The notes under the pieces: model-generated
Told to the model about the DNA's origin: nothing
The model's database searches: none
The model's input: only the letters and a program-made list of their open reading frames with translations
Program-made: the position numbers and the translations under genes
Assembly: GCA_004357505.1 (NCBI GenBank)
Contig: SMWC01000034.1
Coordinates: 1 to 14,683 of the forward strand
DNA: 14,683 bases
Direction: 5' to 3'
Source: Gammaproteobacteria bacterium
GTDB lineage: Bacteria; Pseudomonadota; Gammaproteobacteria; Steroidobacterales; Rariloculaceae
Shown: positions 6,112 through 13,850 of the stretch, one piece after another
Layout: the number at the start of each line of letters is the position of its first letter
Position numbering within the stretch: position 1 is the first letter of the stretch

Positions 6112-8011
6112 ACTCTGCTTCTGTAAAATAAACATCGAGGATCTGCCGTGCGATAGGCGCCGCTGTTCGACTGCCACCGCCGCGATTCTCCACGACGACA
6201 GCGAGTGAGATGCTCGGCGCCTCAGCTGGTGCATAAGCAAGAAACAGGCCGTGATCCCTGAGACGCTCGTCGAGATTCTCCTCGTCGTACTCCTCATCCT
6301 GCGCGAGCGAATAGACTTGCGCGGTACCCGTCTTTCCGGCGACACGGTAGGCCGTTCCTGCCATCACTTCGCGCGCCGAGCCACCGATATCCTCGGTGAC
6401 GCCGAGCATCGCGTCATGGATACGCTGCCAATCAGCATCATCAAGATCTAACGTCAACTGAGCCCGAGGTTCCAGCAGGATTACCTCTCCAGTCATGCCG
6501 TTCTCGGTGCCGATGACCAAACGTGGCTGAAAAGGTTTCCCGCGGCTCGCCAAGGTGGCATTAGCGTGTGCAAGCTGCAGCGGGGTGACCAGCGTGAAGC
6601 CCTGGCCGATGCCCGTAATTACCGTCTCTCCCGGAAACCAGATTTGTTCCTCGGGGCGAGCGAATCTGCTGCGCTTCCATTCCCGAGACGGGACGATCCC
6701 GCGGGCCTCACCACTGATGTCGAGACCTGTGGCGGCTCCGAAACCGAAAGTCCGTAGAAACTGTGCGATGGAGTCGATTTCTAGCGTGACCGCGAGTTGG
6801 TAAAAGTAGACATCGCAGGACTCTATGATCGCCTGATGCAGATCCATGCGGCCATGACCCTGCGGCTTCCAGTCACGGTAACGACGCGATTGACCCGGCA
6901 GCATAAAATAGCCGGGGCACATGATTTCATGATCAGCATCTACGACCCCGTAGTCGAGGGCCGCCAGAGCCAGGAACGGCTTGATAACCGAACCCGGCGG
7001 ATAGGTTCCGGCAAGCGCGCGATTGAACAGCGGTTCGTCCGAATCAGTAGTTAACGCGCGGAGGTCCGTCCGACTGAGGCCCGTCGGAAATCGATTCAGA
7101 TCGAAAGACGGTGCGCTGAAAAATGTTAGAACGTCGCCGTTGGTAGGATCGATCGCGACAACTGCGCCACGCACTCCTTCCATCGCTGCCGCTGCGGCTA
7201 GCTGCAAGCGAATATCTATCGCCAGAATAAGATTGTCGCCAGGTATCGGCCACTTGGTCTCCAGACCGGTCGGCGAAGCACCGGCACCTGCCAGTCCCGT
7301 ATTGGCGGCTGGATCGAACAGCACGCGCCCCGGCGCGTTAACGACTTGTTGGCGGTACCCGACCACGCCATGCAGCAGTTGCTCGTAGCTCCGCTCGACA
7401 CCAGTCTTGCCGATATTGGAGCTAGCCGCATATTCACTTCGTTCGATTCTCCGCAGATCCGCTGGCGAGATACTGGCGACATAGCCCAGCGCATGAGCCA
7501 CGGCTTCGCCATAGGGATAGGAACGCACGAGACCTTCCCTGATGTCGACTCCCGGGAAGTGATGGCGGCGTACGGCGAACCGCGCAGCTTCTTCCTCGGT
7601 CAGATTGCGGAGTTTCACACGCTCGAATCCTCGATGCGAACGCACAAGTTCCGTGAGGCCGTTGCGGTCGTCGGGGTCGACAAGACCGAGTGCCTCCAAT
7701 GCATCCAGTGCGACGTCAAGATCCGCGACCTCCTCTGGGATGAGGACTAACTCCCACGTAGGCAGATTCTCGGCCAAGACTACTCCGTTACGATCGAAGA
7801 TCAGGCCTCGCGTCGGCGCTAAGGGCTCAATTCGGAGGCGGTTACCCTGGGACATAGCGGCGAATTGCTGATGCTCAACAATCTGCAACTGGAATAGCCG
7901 ACTCACGAGAACACCGGTAGACAGCAGGATAATGATGCCTGCGGCAATCAGGCGGGAAAGGAACAGCCGCTGCTCCTTCCAGTGATTCTTGAACGGGACG
8001 GCCTGATTCAT
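6092..8011 (-). CDS. mrdA: Penicillin-binding protein 2, elongasome transpeptidase
   Basis: PBP2 cross-links nascent glycan made by RodA and activates RodA through its pedestal domain. The 639-residue product has a short cytoplasmic tail, one membrane anchor (about 20-40), a dimerisation/pedestal region (PTRGLIFDRNG at 66-76, then about 150-230) and a transpeptidase domain from about 260. Active-site motifs are SVIK (341-344, nucleophile Ser341), SCD (398-400) and KTG (560-562). The segment after KTG is acidic (DEEYDEENLDERLRDH), which resembles the E. coli protein in length. Length fits the family (633 in E. coli). The ATG lies 1 nt after the mreD stop (TAACATG), and the 3' end overlaps rodA, so the pair should be made together. 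Confidence 0.97.
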   Translation of the reverse strand: MNQAVPFKNHWKEQRLFLSRLIAAGIIILLSTGVLVSRLFQLQIVEHQQFAAMSQGNRLRIEPLAPTRGLIFDRNGVVLAENLPTWELVLIPEEVADLDVALDALEALGLVDPDDRNGLTELVRSHRGFERVKLRNLTEEEAARFAVRRHHFPGVDIREGLVRSYPYGEAVAHALGYVASISPADLRRIERSEYAASSNIGKTGVERSYEQLLHGVVGYRQQVVNAPGRVLFDPAANTGLAGAGASPTGLETKWPIPGDNLILAIDIRLQLAAAAAMEGVRGAVVAIDPTNGDVLTFFSAPSFDLNRFPTGLSRTDLRALTTDSDEPLFNRALAGTYPPGSVIKPFLALAALDYGVVDADHEIMCPGYFMLPGQSRRYRDWKPQGHGRMDLHQAIIESCDVYFYQLAVTLEIDSIAQFLRTFGFGAATGLDISGEARGIVPSREWKRSRFARPEEQIWFPGETVITGIGQGFTLVTPLQLAHANATLASRGKPFQPRLVIGTENGMTGEVILLEPRAQLTLDLDDADWQRIHDAMLGVTEDIGGSAREVMAGTAYRVAGKTGTAQVYSLAQDEEYDEENLDERLRDHGLFLAYAPAEAPSISLAVVVENRGGGSRTAAPIARQILDVYFTEAEYVARQL

Positions 8012-8012
8012 G

Positions 8013-8504
8013 TTATATCCGCGTCTGCGTGTCTTGCCGAACGCTGGCCAGGTAGCCGAGTACCAGGGGCCAGACCAGCGCGCCGCTGACGACCGGTGCC
8101 CATCGCTCGATGATCGGCACGCTGCGACCTACCACACCATCGATCCAGAAAAGCGCGAACTCATAAATCGCGAGTAGCAAAAACACGATCGTACTCAGTT
8201 GCCAGACAGGAAATACCCGGATAAGCAGATGAAATCGAATACTCAGATACACGACCGTAACCATCGCGAGCGCATGCTGCCCGAGCAAAGCGCCCGACAG
8301 CGTATCTAGCGCCAACCCCATCGCGAACGCCGTGAGCAGGCCAACACGCTCAGGAGCCATGAGGGCCCAGAAGATCAGGACGAGCGGGACCCAGGCCGGT
8401 CGATATGGCGCCAGAGCCGTAGGTAGCGGTACGATCGCCAGCGCCAATGCCGATACCAGCGAGACCAGCAACAGGTGTCGTCTACCGCCTCCCTCCCGCA
8501 TCAT
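8013..8504 (-). CDS. mreD: Rod shape-determining protein MreD
   Basis: MreD is a small inner-membrane protein that links MreB/MreC to the elongation machinery. I choose the ATG at 8504-8502, which overlaps the mreC stop as ATGA, giving 163 residues (162 in E. coli). The open frame extends to 8561, but the extra 19 residues are charged and lie inside mreC. About five hydrophobic helices are visible, with the family's Pro-rich loop and LALDTLSGALLGQHAL (64-79) in the middle. An adjacent second ATG (8501-8499) could also serve. The stop is 1 nt before mrdA. Confidence 0.93.
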   Translation of the reverse strand: MMREGGGRRHLLLVSLVSALALAIVPLPTALAPYRPAWVPLVLIFWALMAPERVGLLTAFAMGLALDTLSGALLGQHALAMVTVVYLSIRFHLLIRVFPVWQLSTIVFLLLAIYEFALFWIDGVVGRSVPIIERWAPVVSGALVWPLVLGYLASVRQDTQTRI

Positions 8505-9388
8505 GGTGTCTCGACAGCATTCGTGGAGCCATACCCGTCGGCCGCGTCCTCTGCCGTCCAAACCAGGAGTACTTCCCTGTCGCGATCCAGTTGCGCTGCA
8601 GGCTCCGCGATCACTTGCGCGAAGGGCTGTCCTGGCTGACGGTGAACCTCGAGCACTCGTCCGACCGGGTAACCGGACGGAAAGACTCCGCCGAGACCGG
8701 AAGACACCAGAAGATCGCCCGGCTCAATGTCGGCGCTATTGGTGAGATAAGGCAACCGCAACCTCGAGCTGTCTCCGGTACCGACAACGATAGTCCGCAG
8801 ACCGTTTCTGTTTACCGCGACCGGTAACGCATGATCGGGGTCGCTGATCAAAACCGCCTCGGAGGTGAATAGATCCACATGCGCGATCTGGCCGACTACA
8901 CCGGAAGCGTCGAGAAGCGCCTGGCCGACGTATACGTCATCGTTTAAGCCACGATTGATCGTAAAGCGCTGCCGATAGGGGGCCAAATCCACCGCGAGGA
9001 TTTCAACAACCAATACGCGATCCGATACGCGCGCGCTCGAATCGAGCATGGCCCGCAAACGGTTGTTCTCAGCTCCCAGCGCTTCGAGTCTCTGTAAGCG
9101 CACGTTGACATCTAGGCGCTCGCTTTTTAGTCGTGCATTCTCTTCCAGTAACGCCGTCTGATCAGAAAGCACTCGGGCCGCCCATCGCAAGCCGGTAAAC
9201 GGCAAATCCACTGCCACCTGAATCGGGTAGACCAATATGGAGAAAGCTTGGCGTATTCGAGAGAGATGCTCTTCGCGGTGATCCAGGAGCATCAATGAGG
9301 CACTGACTATGGAGATCAGAAGGAAACGAAGGCCTAGGGGTATGCGCCGCCGCCCGAGAGTTCCGGCGATTCCTCCGACAGCATTCAT
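8501..9388 (-). CDS. mreC: Rod shape-determining protein MreC
   Basis: MreC is a bitopic membrane protein whose periplasmic part forms filaments and switches PBP2 to its active state. The 295-residue product has a cytoplasmic tail, a membrane helix (about 20-36), a periplasmic coiled coil (about 75-118: leucine-spaced, ending NNRLRAMLD) and the beta-barrel pair after about 125. The signature SSGLGGVFPSGYPVGRV lies at 229-245. A polar tail after 280 is probably disordered. The ATG lies 45 nt after the mreB stop, with a plausible GGGAG upstream; the stop overlaps the mreD start by ATGA. Confidence 0.96.
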   Translation of the reverse strand: MNAVGGIAGTLGRRRIPLGLRFLLISIVSASLMLLDHREEHLSRIRQAFSILVYPIQVAVDLPFTGLRWAARVLSDQTALLEENARLKSERLDVNVRLQRLEALGAENNRLRAMLDSSARVSDRVLVVEILAVDLAPYRQRFTINRGLNDDVYVGQALLDASGVVGQIAHVDLFTSEAVLISDPDHALPVAVNRNGLRTIVVGTGDSSRLRLPYLTNSADIEPGDLLVSSGLGGVFPSGYPVGRVLEVHRQPGQPFAQVIAEPAAQLDRDREVLLVWTAEDAADGYGSTNAVETP

Positions 9389-9433
9389 GCCCTACGCGAC
9401 TCCCGCTAACTGTCTGCGCCGACCGAGGGCGAG

Positions 9434-10477
9434 TTACTCCACCGCAAAAGCATCCGGACCGTACTCGTCGAATAACTCCAAGATTCGGCCACCACCCCGA
9501 GCCACACACGTCATAGGATCGTCTGCGATGACCACCGGTAGGCCGGTTTCCTCAGTCAGCAGTTTGTCCAGATCGACTAACAAGGCGCCACCGCCAGTCA
9601 ACACAATGCCTCGCTCTGCTACGTCCGCACCCAGTTCGGGCGGCGTCTGCTCGAGCGCAGCTTTGACGGTTCCAACGATGCCTTGCAGTGGCTCCTGAAG
9701 CGCTTCGAGAATCTCATTGCTATTCAGGGTGAAGCTACGTGGGATGCCCTCCGAGAGATTACGTCCCTTCACGGAGATTTCTTTCACTTCCTGTCCGGGA
9801 TAGGCGGAGCCAACTTCATGTTTGATACGCTCGGCAGTCGCTTCGCCGATCAAAATGCCGTAGTTGCGGCGAACGTAATTCGTAATTGCCTCGTCGAACT
9901 TGTCGCCGCCAATTCTGACCGAGGACGCATAGACGATGCCATTGAGCGAGATGACGGCGACCTCGGACGTACCGCCCCCAACATCCAGAACCATAGAGCC
10001 GCGCGCTTCGTGCACCGGCATCCCGGCGCCAATAGCGGCAGCCATCGGTTCTTCCACCAAGTAGACCTTGCGCGCCCCGGCACCCTCCGCTGACTCCCGT
10101 ATCGCACGGCGTTCGACTTGGGTCGAACCATAGGGCACGCAGACCAGGACTCGCGGACTGGGCCGAAAATAAGGCGAGCCGTGAGCCTTTTTGATGAAGT
10201 ACTGCAGCATCTTTTCGGTAATACTGAAGTCGGCGATGACACCGTCCTTCAGAGGCCTGATCGCTGTGATGTTGCCCGGCGTGCGGCCGAGCATATTCTT
10301 GGCCTCAACGCCAACGGCTTCCAGTACCTTGCCGCCGCGCCCTGGTCGATCCCGAATCGCGACGACCGAGGGTTCATTGAGAACTATTCCGCGGTTACGG
10401 ACGTAGATCAGGGTGTTCGCAGTACCCAGATCTATGGAAAGATCGTTGGAAAAATAGCCGAGAAAGTTCTTTAACAT
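9434..10477 (-). CDS. mreB: Actin-like rod shape-determining protein MreB
   Basis: MreB polymerises on the inner face of the membrane and directs the elongasome. At 347 residues it matches the family (347 in E. coli). It has an N-terminal amphipathic membrane-binding segment (MLKNFLGYFS), phosphate-1 motif DLGTANT (16-22), phosphate-2 motif DVGGGT (165-170) and the adenosine motif IVLTGGGALL (291-300). The ATG start is typical for the family even though the Shine-Dalgarno match is weak. It is the first gene of the minus-strand series and is preceded by a predicted sigma70 promoter, so it probably heads an operon reaching lipB. The divergent neighbour is gatC. Confidence 0.98.
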   Translation of the reverse strand: MLKNFLGYFSNDLSIDLGTANTLIYVRNRGIVLNEPSVVAIRDRPGRGGKVLEAVGVEAKNMLGRTPGNITAIRPLKDGVIADFSITEKMLQYFIKKAHGSPYFRPSPRVLVCVPYGSTQVERRAIRESAEGAGARKVYLVEEPMAAAIGAGMPVHEARGSMVLDVGGGTSEVAVISLNGIVYASSVRIGGDKFDEAITNYVRRNYGILIGEATAERIKHEVGSAYPGQEVKEISVKGRNLSEGIPRSFTLNSNEILEALQEPLQGIVGTVKAALEQTPPELGADVAERGIVLTGGGALLVDLDKLLTEETGLPVVIADDPMTCVARGGGRILELFDEYGPDAFAVE

Positions 10478-10505
10478 TGAGCCGCAAGGCCGCTAATTGA
10501 CGCCA

Positions 10506-10534
10506 ATTATGAACTGTAACAACGGGTGGGACAA
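10506..10534 (-). promoter_or_regulatory. Predicted sigma70 promoter of mreB and the morphogenesis operon
   Basis: On the minus strand, TTGTCC (10534-10529) and CATAAT (10511-10506) are separated by exactly 17 nt. They match the consensus -35 and -10 boxes at 4 of 6 and 5 of 6 positions. Transcription would begin near 10500-10498, leaving a leader of about 20 nt before the mreB ATG. Prediction from sequence only. Confidence 0.55.
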
Positions 10535-10555
10535 TGGGCAAGCGGGGTGTATAGT
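10528..10555 (+). promoter_or_regulatory. Predicted promoter of gatCAB-hslO
   Basis: On the plus strand, GGGACA (10528-10533) and TATAGT (10550-10555) are 16 nt apart, matching consensus at 4 of 6 and 5 of 6 positions. The start would be near 10562, about 25 nt before the gatC GTG. The -35 box overlaps the predicted -35 box of the mreB promoter on the other strand. Prediction from sequence only, weaker than the mreB one. Confidence 0.4.
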
Positions 10556-10586
10556 TGAGCGCCTCTTCGCTCCCGAAACGTGAACT

Positions 10587-10874
10587 GTGTCACTCAATCG
10601 AGAAGACATCGAGAAGCTCTGCTTTCTGGCCCGCCTCGAAGTCACGATCGATGAAATGCCGGATGTCGAGTCGAAGCTTTCCGATATCGTCAAGCTCATC
10701 GATCAGCTTCAGGCCGTGGATACCGCTAGCGTCACGCCTATGGCACACCCGCTAGACCGGGAACAGAGGCTACGGGAAGACCGGGTTACGGAATCCGATG
10801 AGCGGGAGCAGATTCAGCTCAACGCGCCGCTAGTAGAACGGGCTCTCTATCTCGTCCCGAAGGTCATCGAGTAA
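10587..10874 (+). CDS. gatC: Asp/Glu-tRNA amidotransferase subunit GatC
   Basis: GatC is the small subunit that wraps GatA and holds the GatA-GatB complex together. The 95-residue product has the family's helical N-terminus (REDIEKLCFLARLEV, then KLSDIVKLIDQLQAVDT) and the extended segment VTPMAHPLDREQRLREDRV, ending LYLVPKVIE. The start is GTG with a weak ribosome binding site, chosen because it gives the usual N-terminus (MSLNREDIEKL) and length. First gene of the divergent plus-strand set. Confidence 0.95.
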   Translation: MSLNREDIEKLCFLARLEVTIDEMPDVESKLSDIVKLIDQLQAVDTASVTPMAHPLDREQRLREDRVTESDEREQIQLNAPLVERALYLVPKVIE

Positions 10875-10891
10875 GCATACCAGGGACTCGA

Positions 10892-10917
10892 CTGCCGCGT
10901 CCGGCGGAGCCCGGCAG
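10892..10917 (+). other. Inverted repeat in the gatC-gatA spacer
   Basis: CTGCCG (10892-10897) and CGGCAG (10912-10917) are perfect complements with a 14-nt loop, inside the 69-nt spacer between gatC and gatA. A competing inner pairing CCGC/GCGG (10895-10898 with 10904-10907) also exists. No T-run follows, so it is not a standard terminator. It could be an RNA-stability or attenuating element, or chance in GC-rich DNA. Confidence 0.3.
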
Positions 10918-10943
10918 AATGTTGAGACGAGATAGCGTTACCG

Positions 10944-12398
10944 ATGCACGACAGAACTCTCGCACTACTGGCCGATGATCTCGCCGCAAGGCGGGTGTCT
11001 GCGGTAGAACTGACCGAACACTTTCTGCAACGTATCGAGCAATTCGACGCGCAGCTGAATGCTTTCGTGACGGTAACTCGAGACGAGGCGCTGGCACAAG
11101 CAGCAGTGGCGGATAAACGTCTCGCAGCCGGTAACGCAACGCCGCTGACCGGCATTCCGATCGCCCACAAAGACATATTCTGCACACAGGGAGTGAAGAC
11201 TTCCTGTGGTTCGAAGATTCTGGATAACTTCATCTCGCCCTATGACGCGACCGTCGTATCCCGACTCAGAGATGCCGGCGCTGTCATGCTCGGAAAGACC
11301 AATATGGACGAGTTCGCGATGGGTTCGTCCAGTGAGACCAGCTTCTATGGGGCCGTGCGAAACCCCTGGGATCACGAGCTCGTGCCGGGCGGCTCTTCCG
11401 GCGGTTCAGCCGCCGCAGTTGCGGCCAGAATGGTCTGTGGAGCGACCGGTACCGATACCGGTGGCTCCATACGTCAGCCCGCTTCGCTGTCAGGTATCAC
11501 CGGGTTTAAACCCACCTACGGCAGAGTTTCACGCTACGGCATGGTGGCATTCGCGTCCAGTTTGGATCAGGCCGGCACGCTGACACGAACGGCTGAGGAT
11601 GCCGCGCTGATGATGCAAGTAATGGCTGGCTTCGATGAGCGCGACTCAACAGCTTTGACCGATCCGGTACCGGCGTTTTCCAGCGCGTTGGAAACACCTT
11701 GGCAGACCATCACCATCGGCGTACCCGAGAATTTTTTCGATGATGGTCTCGACGAAGGCAGCGCCCAGGCGATTCGCGACGCCTTGAGAGTTTTTGAGCG
11801 ATTAGGTGCGACTATCAAGGATGTTCATCTTGAACACGTGCACCTGTCGGTTCCCGTCTACTATGTGGTGGCATCTGCCGAAGCTTCGTCGAATCTTTCC
11901 CGCTTCGATGGCGTGCGCTACGGACATCGTGCCGAGAACATCGACAACCTGACGGAGTTGTATATGCGCACGCGCGGCGAAGGTTTTGGCGCAGAGGTCA
12001 AGAGACGGATACTGACGGGGACGTATGTACTATCTGCTGGTTACTACGATGCTTACTATCTTCAGGCGCAGAAGGTTCGGCAGCTTATTAGCGACGACTT
12101 TGCCCGCGCGTTTGCTGATGTGGATTTCCTGATGGGCCCGACGACCCCAACCCCGGCGTTTGGCATCGGTCAGAAGATGGACGATCCGATTCAAATGTAT
12201 CTCAATGACATCTACACCATTGGAGCTAATCTCGCCGGTCTGCCGGCGCTCTCGGTACCGTGCGGATTCTCCGGCGGACTACCCGTAGGCCTGCAGCTAA
12301 TCGGCGCACATCTCAGTGAGCCTGCACTCCTCAAGGTGGCCCATTATTTCCAGCTGGAGACGGATTGGCATACTCGAGTGCCGGCCGCTTACGCGTAG
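10944..12398 (+). CDS. gatA: Asp/Glu-tRNA amidotransferase subunit GatA
   Basis: GatA hydrolyses glutamine and passes ammonia through a channel to GatB for amidation of mischarged tRNA. The 484-residue amidase-signature protein carries the Ser-cisSer-Lys triad: Lys76 in GIPIAHKD, Ser151 in PGGSSGGSAAA and Ser175 in DTGGSIRQPAS. The spacing is the same as Lys79/Ser154/Ser178 of S. aureus GatA. Further family blocks are GFKPTYGRVSRYGMVAFASS and, near the C-terminus, LAGLPALSVPCGF. It ends in TAG, the only TAG stop among the intact genes here; four codons later an in-frame TGA overlaps the gatB ATG. The spacer from gatC is 69 nt and contains an inverted repeat. Confidence 0.97.
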   Translation: MHDRTLALLADDLAARRVSAVELTEHFLQRIEQFDAQLNAFVTVTRDEALAQAAVADKRLAAGNATPLTGIPIAHKDIFCTQGVKTSCGSKILDNFISPYDATVVSRLRDAGAVMLGKTNMDEFAMGSSSETSFYGAVRNPWDHELVPGGSSGGSAAAVAARMVCGATGTDTGGSIRQPASLSGITGFKPTYGRVSRYGMVAFASSLDQAGTLTRTAEDAALMMQVMAGFDERDSTALTDPVPAFSSALETPWQTITIGVPENFFDDGLDEGSAQAIRDALRVFERLGATIKDVHLEHVHLSVPVYYVVASAEASSNLSRFDGVRYGHRAENIDNLTELYMRTRGEGFGAEVKRRILTGTYVLSAGYYDAYYLQAQKVRQLISDDFARAFADVDFLMGPTTPTPAFGIGQKMDDPIQMYLNDIYTIGANLAGLPALSVPCGFSGGLPVGLQLIGAHLSEPALLKVAHYFQLETDWHTRVPAAYA

Positions 12399-12406
12399 GC
12401 CCGACG

Positions 12407-13846
12407 ATGAAATGGGAAGTCGTAATAGGTCTAGAGATTCACACTCAGCTCGCAACGGCCAGCAAAATCTTCTCGGGAGCGTCTACGACCTACGGCGCGC
12501 CGCCGAACTCGCAGGCCTGCCTCGTGGATCTAGGCTATCCGGGCATACTACCCGTCCTGAACGAGCAGGTGGTCAGGATGGCCATAAAATTCGGCCTCGC
12601 CACCAACTGTAAGATCTCACGCCGCTCGGTGTTCGCCCGGAAAAATTATTTTTATCCCGATCTGCCCAAGGGCTACCAGATATCTCAGTACGAGCTACCC
12701 ATCGTGTCTGGCGGTCATATCGATATTGTTTTGGATGACGGCGAAATCAAGACGATCAGAATTACTCGCGCTCACCTCGAAGAGGACGCCGGTAAATCGC
12801 TGCACGAGAACTTTCACGGCGCAAGCGGTATTGACCTGAATAGGGCAGGCACACCACTGCTGGAAATCGTGTCGGAGCCGGATCTGCGCTCCGCGATGGA
12901 AGCCGGTATCTACATGCGCAAGATACACACGCTGGTGCGCTACCTCGGTATCTCCGACGGCAATATGCAGGAGGGCTCCTTCCGCTGCGATGCCAACGTT
13001 TCTATCAGACTCAAGGGCGACAAGAAACTGGGGACGCGAACGGAACTAAAAAATCTAAACTCGTTTCGATTCGTAGAAAAAGCGATTGAGATCGAGGTGG
13101 AACGCCAGATCGAGATACTCGAGGAGGGCGGACATATCGTTCTGGAGACGCGGCTCTATGACTCGGATCGAAATGAGACTCGGCCGATGCGCAGCAAGGA
13201 AGAAGCCAATGACTACCGGTATTTTCCGGACCCTGATCTGCTGCCCCTAGTGATCGAGGACGCCCTGGTCGATGAACTCAAGGATAGCCTGCCCGAGCTG
13301 CCGGACGCCAAGCGCGTTCGCTTCGTAAAAGAGTACGAACTCTCAGACTACGACGCCGGTGTGTTGACTGCTAATCTCGAAACTGCCGACTACTACGAAG
13401 AGGCGGTACGATCGACAACCGTCGCATCGCCTAAGCTGGTCGCAAATTGGGTCCAGGGCGAACTCGCGGCGGCGTTGAACCGAGACGGACTGGATATCGC
13501 CGAGGCTAAGGTTGCGTCTGCCGAACTCGGTTTACTCGCCGAGCGGATCGAAGACGGTACCGTGTCCGGCAAGCTGGCGAAGGAAGTATTTGAGAGACTC
13601 TGGCATGACGGTGGGTCGATCGACGACATTATCGAGCAGCGCGGACTGAAGCAGATTTCCGATAGCGGTACCATCGAGAAGCTTGTGGACGACGTTCTTG
13701 CCCAGAACCCGACGCAGTTAGAGCAATTTCGAGGTGGCAACGAAAAAGTCATCGGCTTCTTCGTCGGCCAGATCATGAAGGCCTCTGACGGTAAAGCCAA
13801 TCCGAAACAGGTCAACGCCATCCTCCGGAAAAAACTCAACGAGTGA
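12407..13846 (+). CDS. gatB: Asp/Glu-tRNA amidotransferase subunit GatB
   Basis: GatB binds the mischarged tRNA and carries the kinase/amidation site. I take the ATG at 12407 (MKWEVVIGLEIHTQL), giving 479 residues and the standard GatB N-terminus; the frame is open to 12365, but those 14 residues lie over the gatA end. The catalytic cradle includes His12, KNYFYPDLPKGYQISQYE (79-96), HLEEDAGK (123-130), GSFRCDANVSIR (190-201) and RTELKNLNSF (211-220). A helical and YqeY-like tail that binds the tRNA elbow follows from about 300 to the end (NPKQVNAILRKKLNE). It follows gatA by 8 nt. Together with gatC and gatA it gives a complete GatCAB, so the organism amidates Asp-tRNA(Asn) and/or Glu-tRNA(Gln); which one depends on which synthetases it lacks. 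Confidence 0.97.
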   Translation: MKWEVVIGLEIHTQLATASKIFSGASTTYGAPPNSQACLVDLGYPGILPVLNEQVVRMAIKFGLATNCKISRRSVFARKNYFYPDLPKGYQISQYELPIVSGGHIDIVLDDGEIKTIRITRAHLEEDAGKSLHENFHGASGIDLNRAGTPLLEIVSEPDLRSAMEAGIYMRKIHTLVRYLGISDGNMQEGSFRCDANVSIRLKGDKKLGTRTELKNLNSFRFVEKAIEIEVERQIEILEEGGHIVLETRLYDSDRNETRPMRSKEEANDYRYFPDPDLLPLVIEDALVDELKDSLPELPDAKRVRFVKEYELSDYDAGVLTANLETADYYEEAVRSTTVASPKLVANWVQGELAAALNRDGLDIAEAKVASAELGLLAERIEDGTVSGKLAKEVFERLWHDGGSIDDIIEQRGLKQISDSGTIEKLVDDVLAQNPTQLEQFRGGNEKVIGFFVGQIMKASDGKANPKQVNAILRKKLNE

Positions 13847-13850
13847 TGAG

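Noticed and set aside
6112..6345. N-terminal extension of the RodA frame (open to 6345)
   Set aside because: It is low-complexity Arg/Ser-rich sequence lying wholly over the mrdA coding frame; the ATG at 6111 gives the normal RodA length and N-terminus.
6716..6994. Possible defect in the PBP2 active site (SCD rather than SxN)
   Set aside because: Asp at the third position of this motif is normal for PBP2-class transpeptidases; SVIK and KTG are intact.
7346..7750. Plus-strand open frame of 134 codons inside mrdA (likewise others antisense to mreC, mreB and rlpA)
   Set aside because: Antisense shadow of the PBP2 gene; no recognisable domain, no ribosome binding site and no promoter.
8505..8561. 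N-terminal extension of MreD
   Set aside because: The extra 19 residues overlap mreC and have no family counterpart; the ATGA junction at 8501-8504 gives a 163-residue MreD of normal length.
12365..12406. N-terminal extension of GatB
   Set aside because: It overlaps the end of gatA; MKWEVVIGLEIHTQL at 12407 is the standard GatB start.
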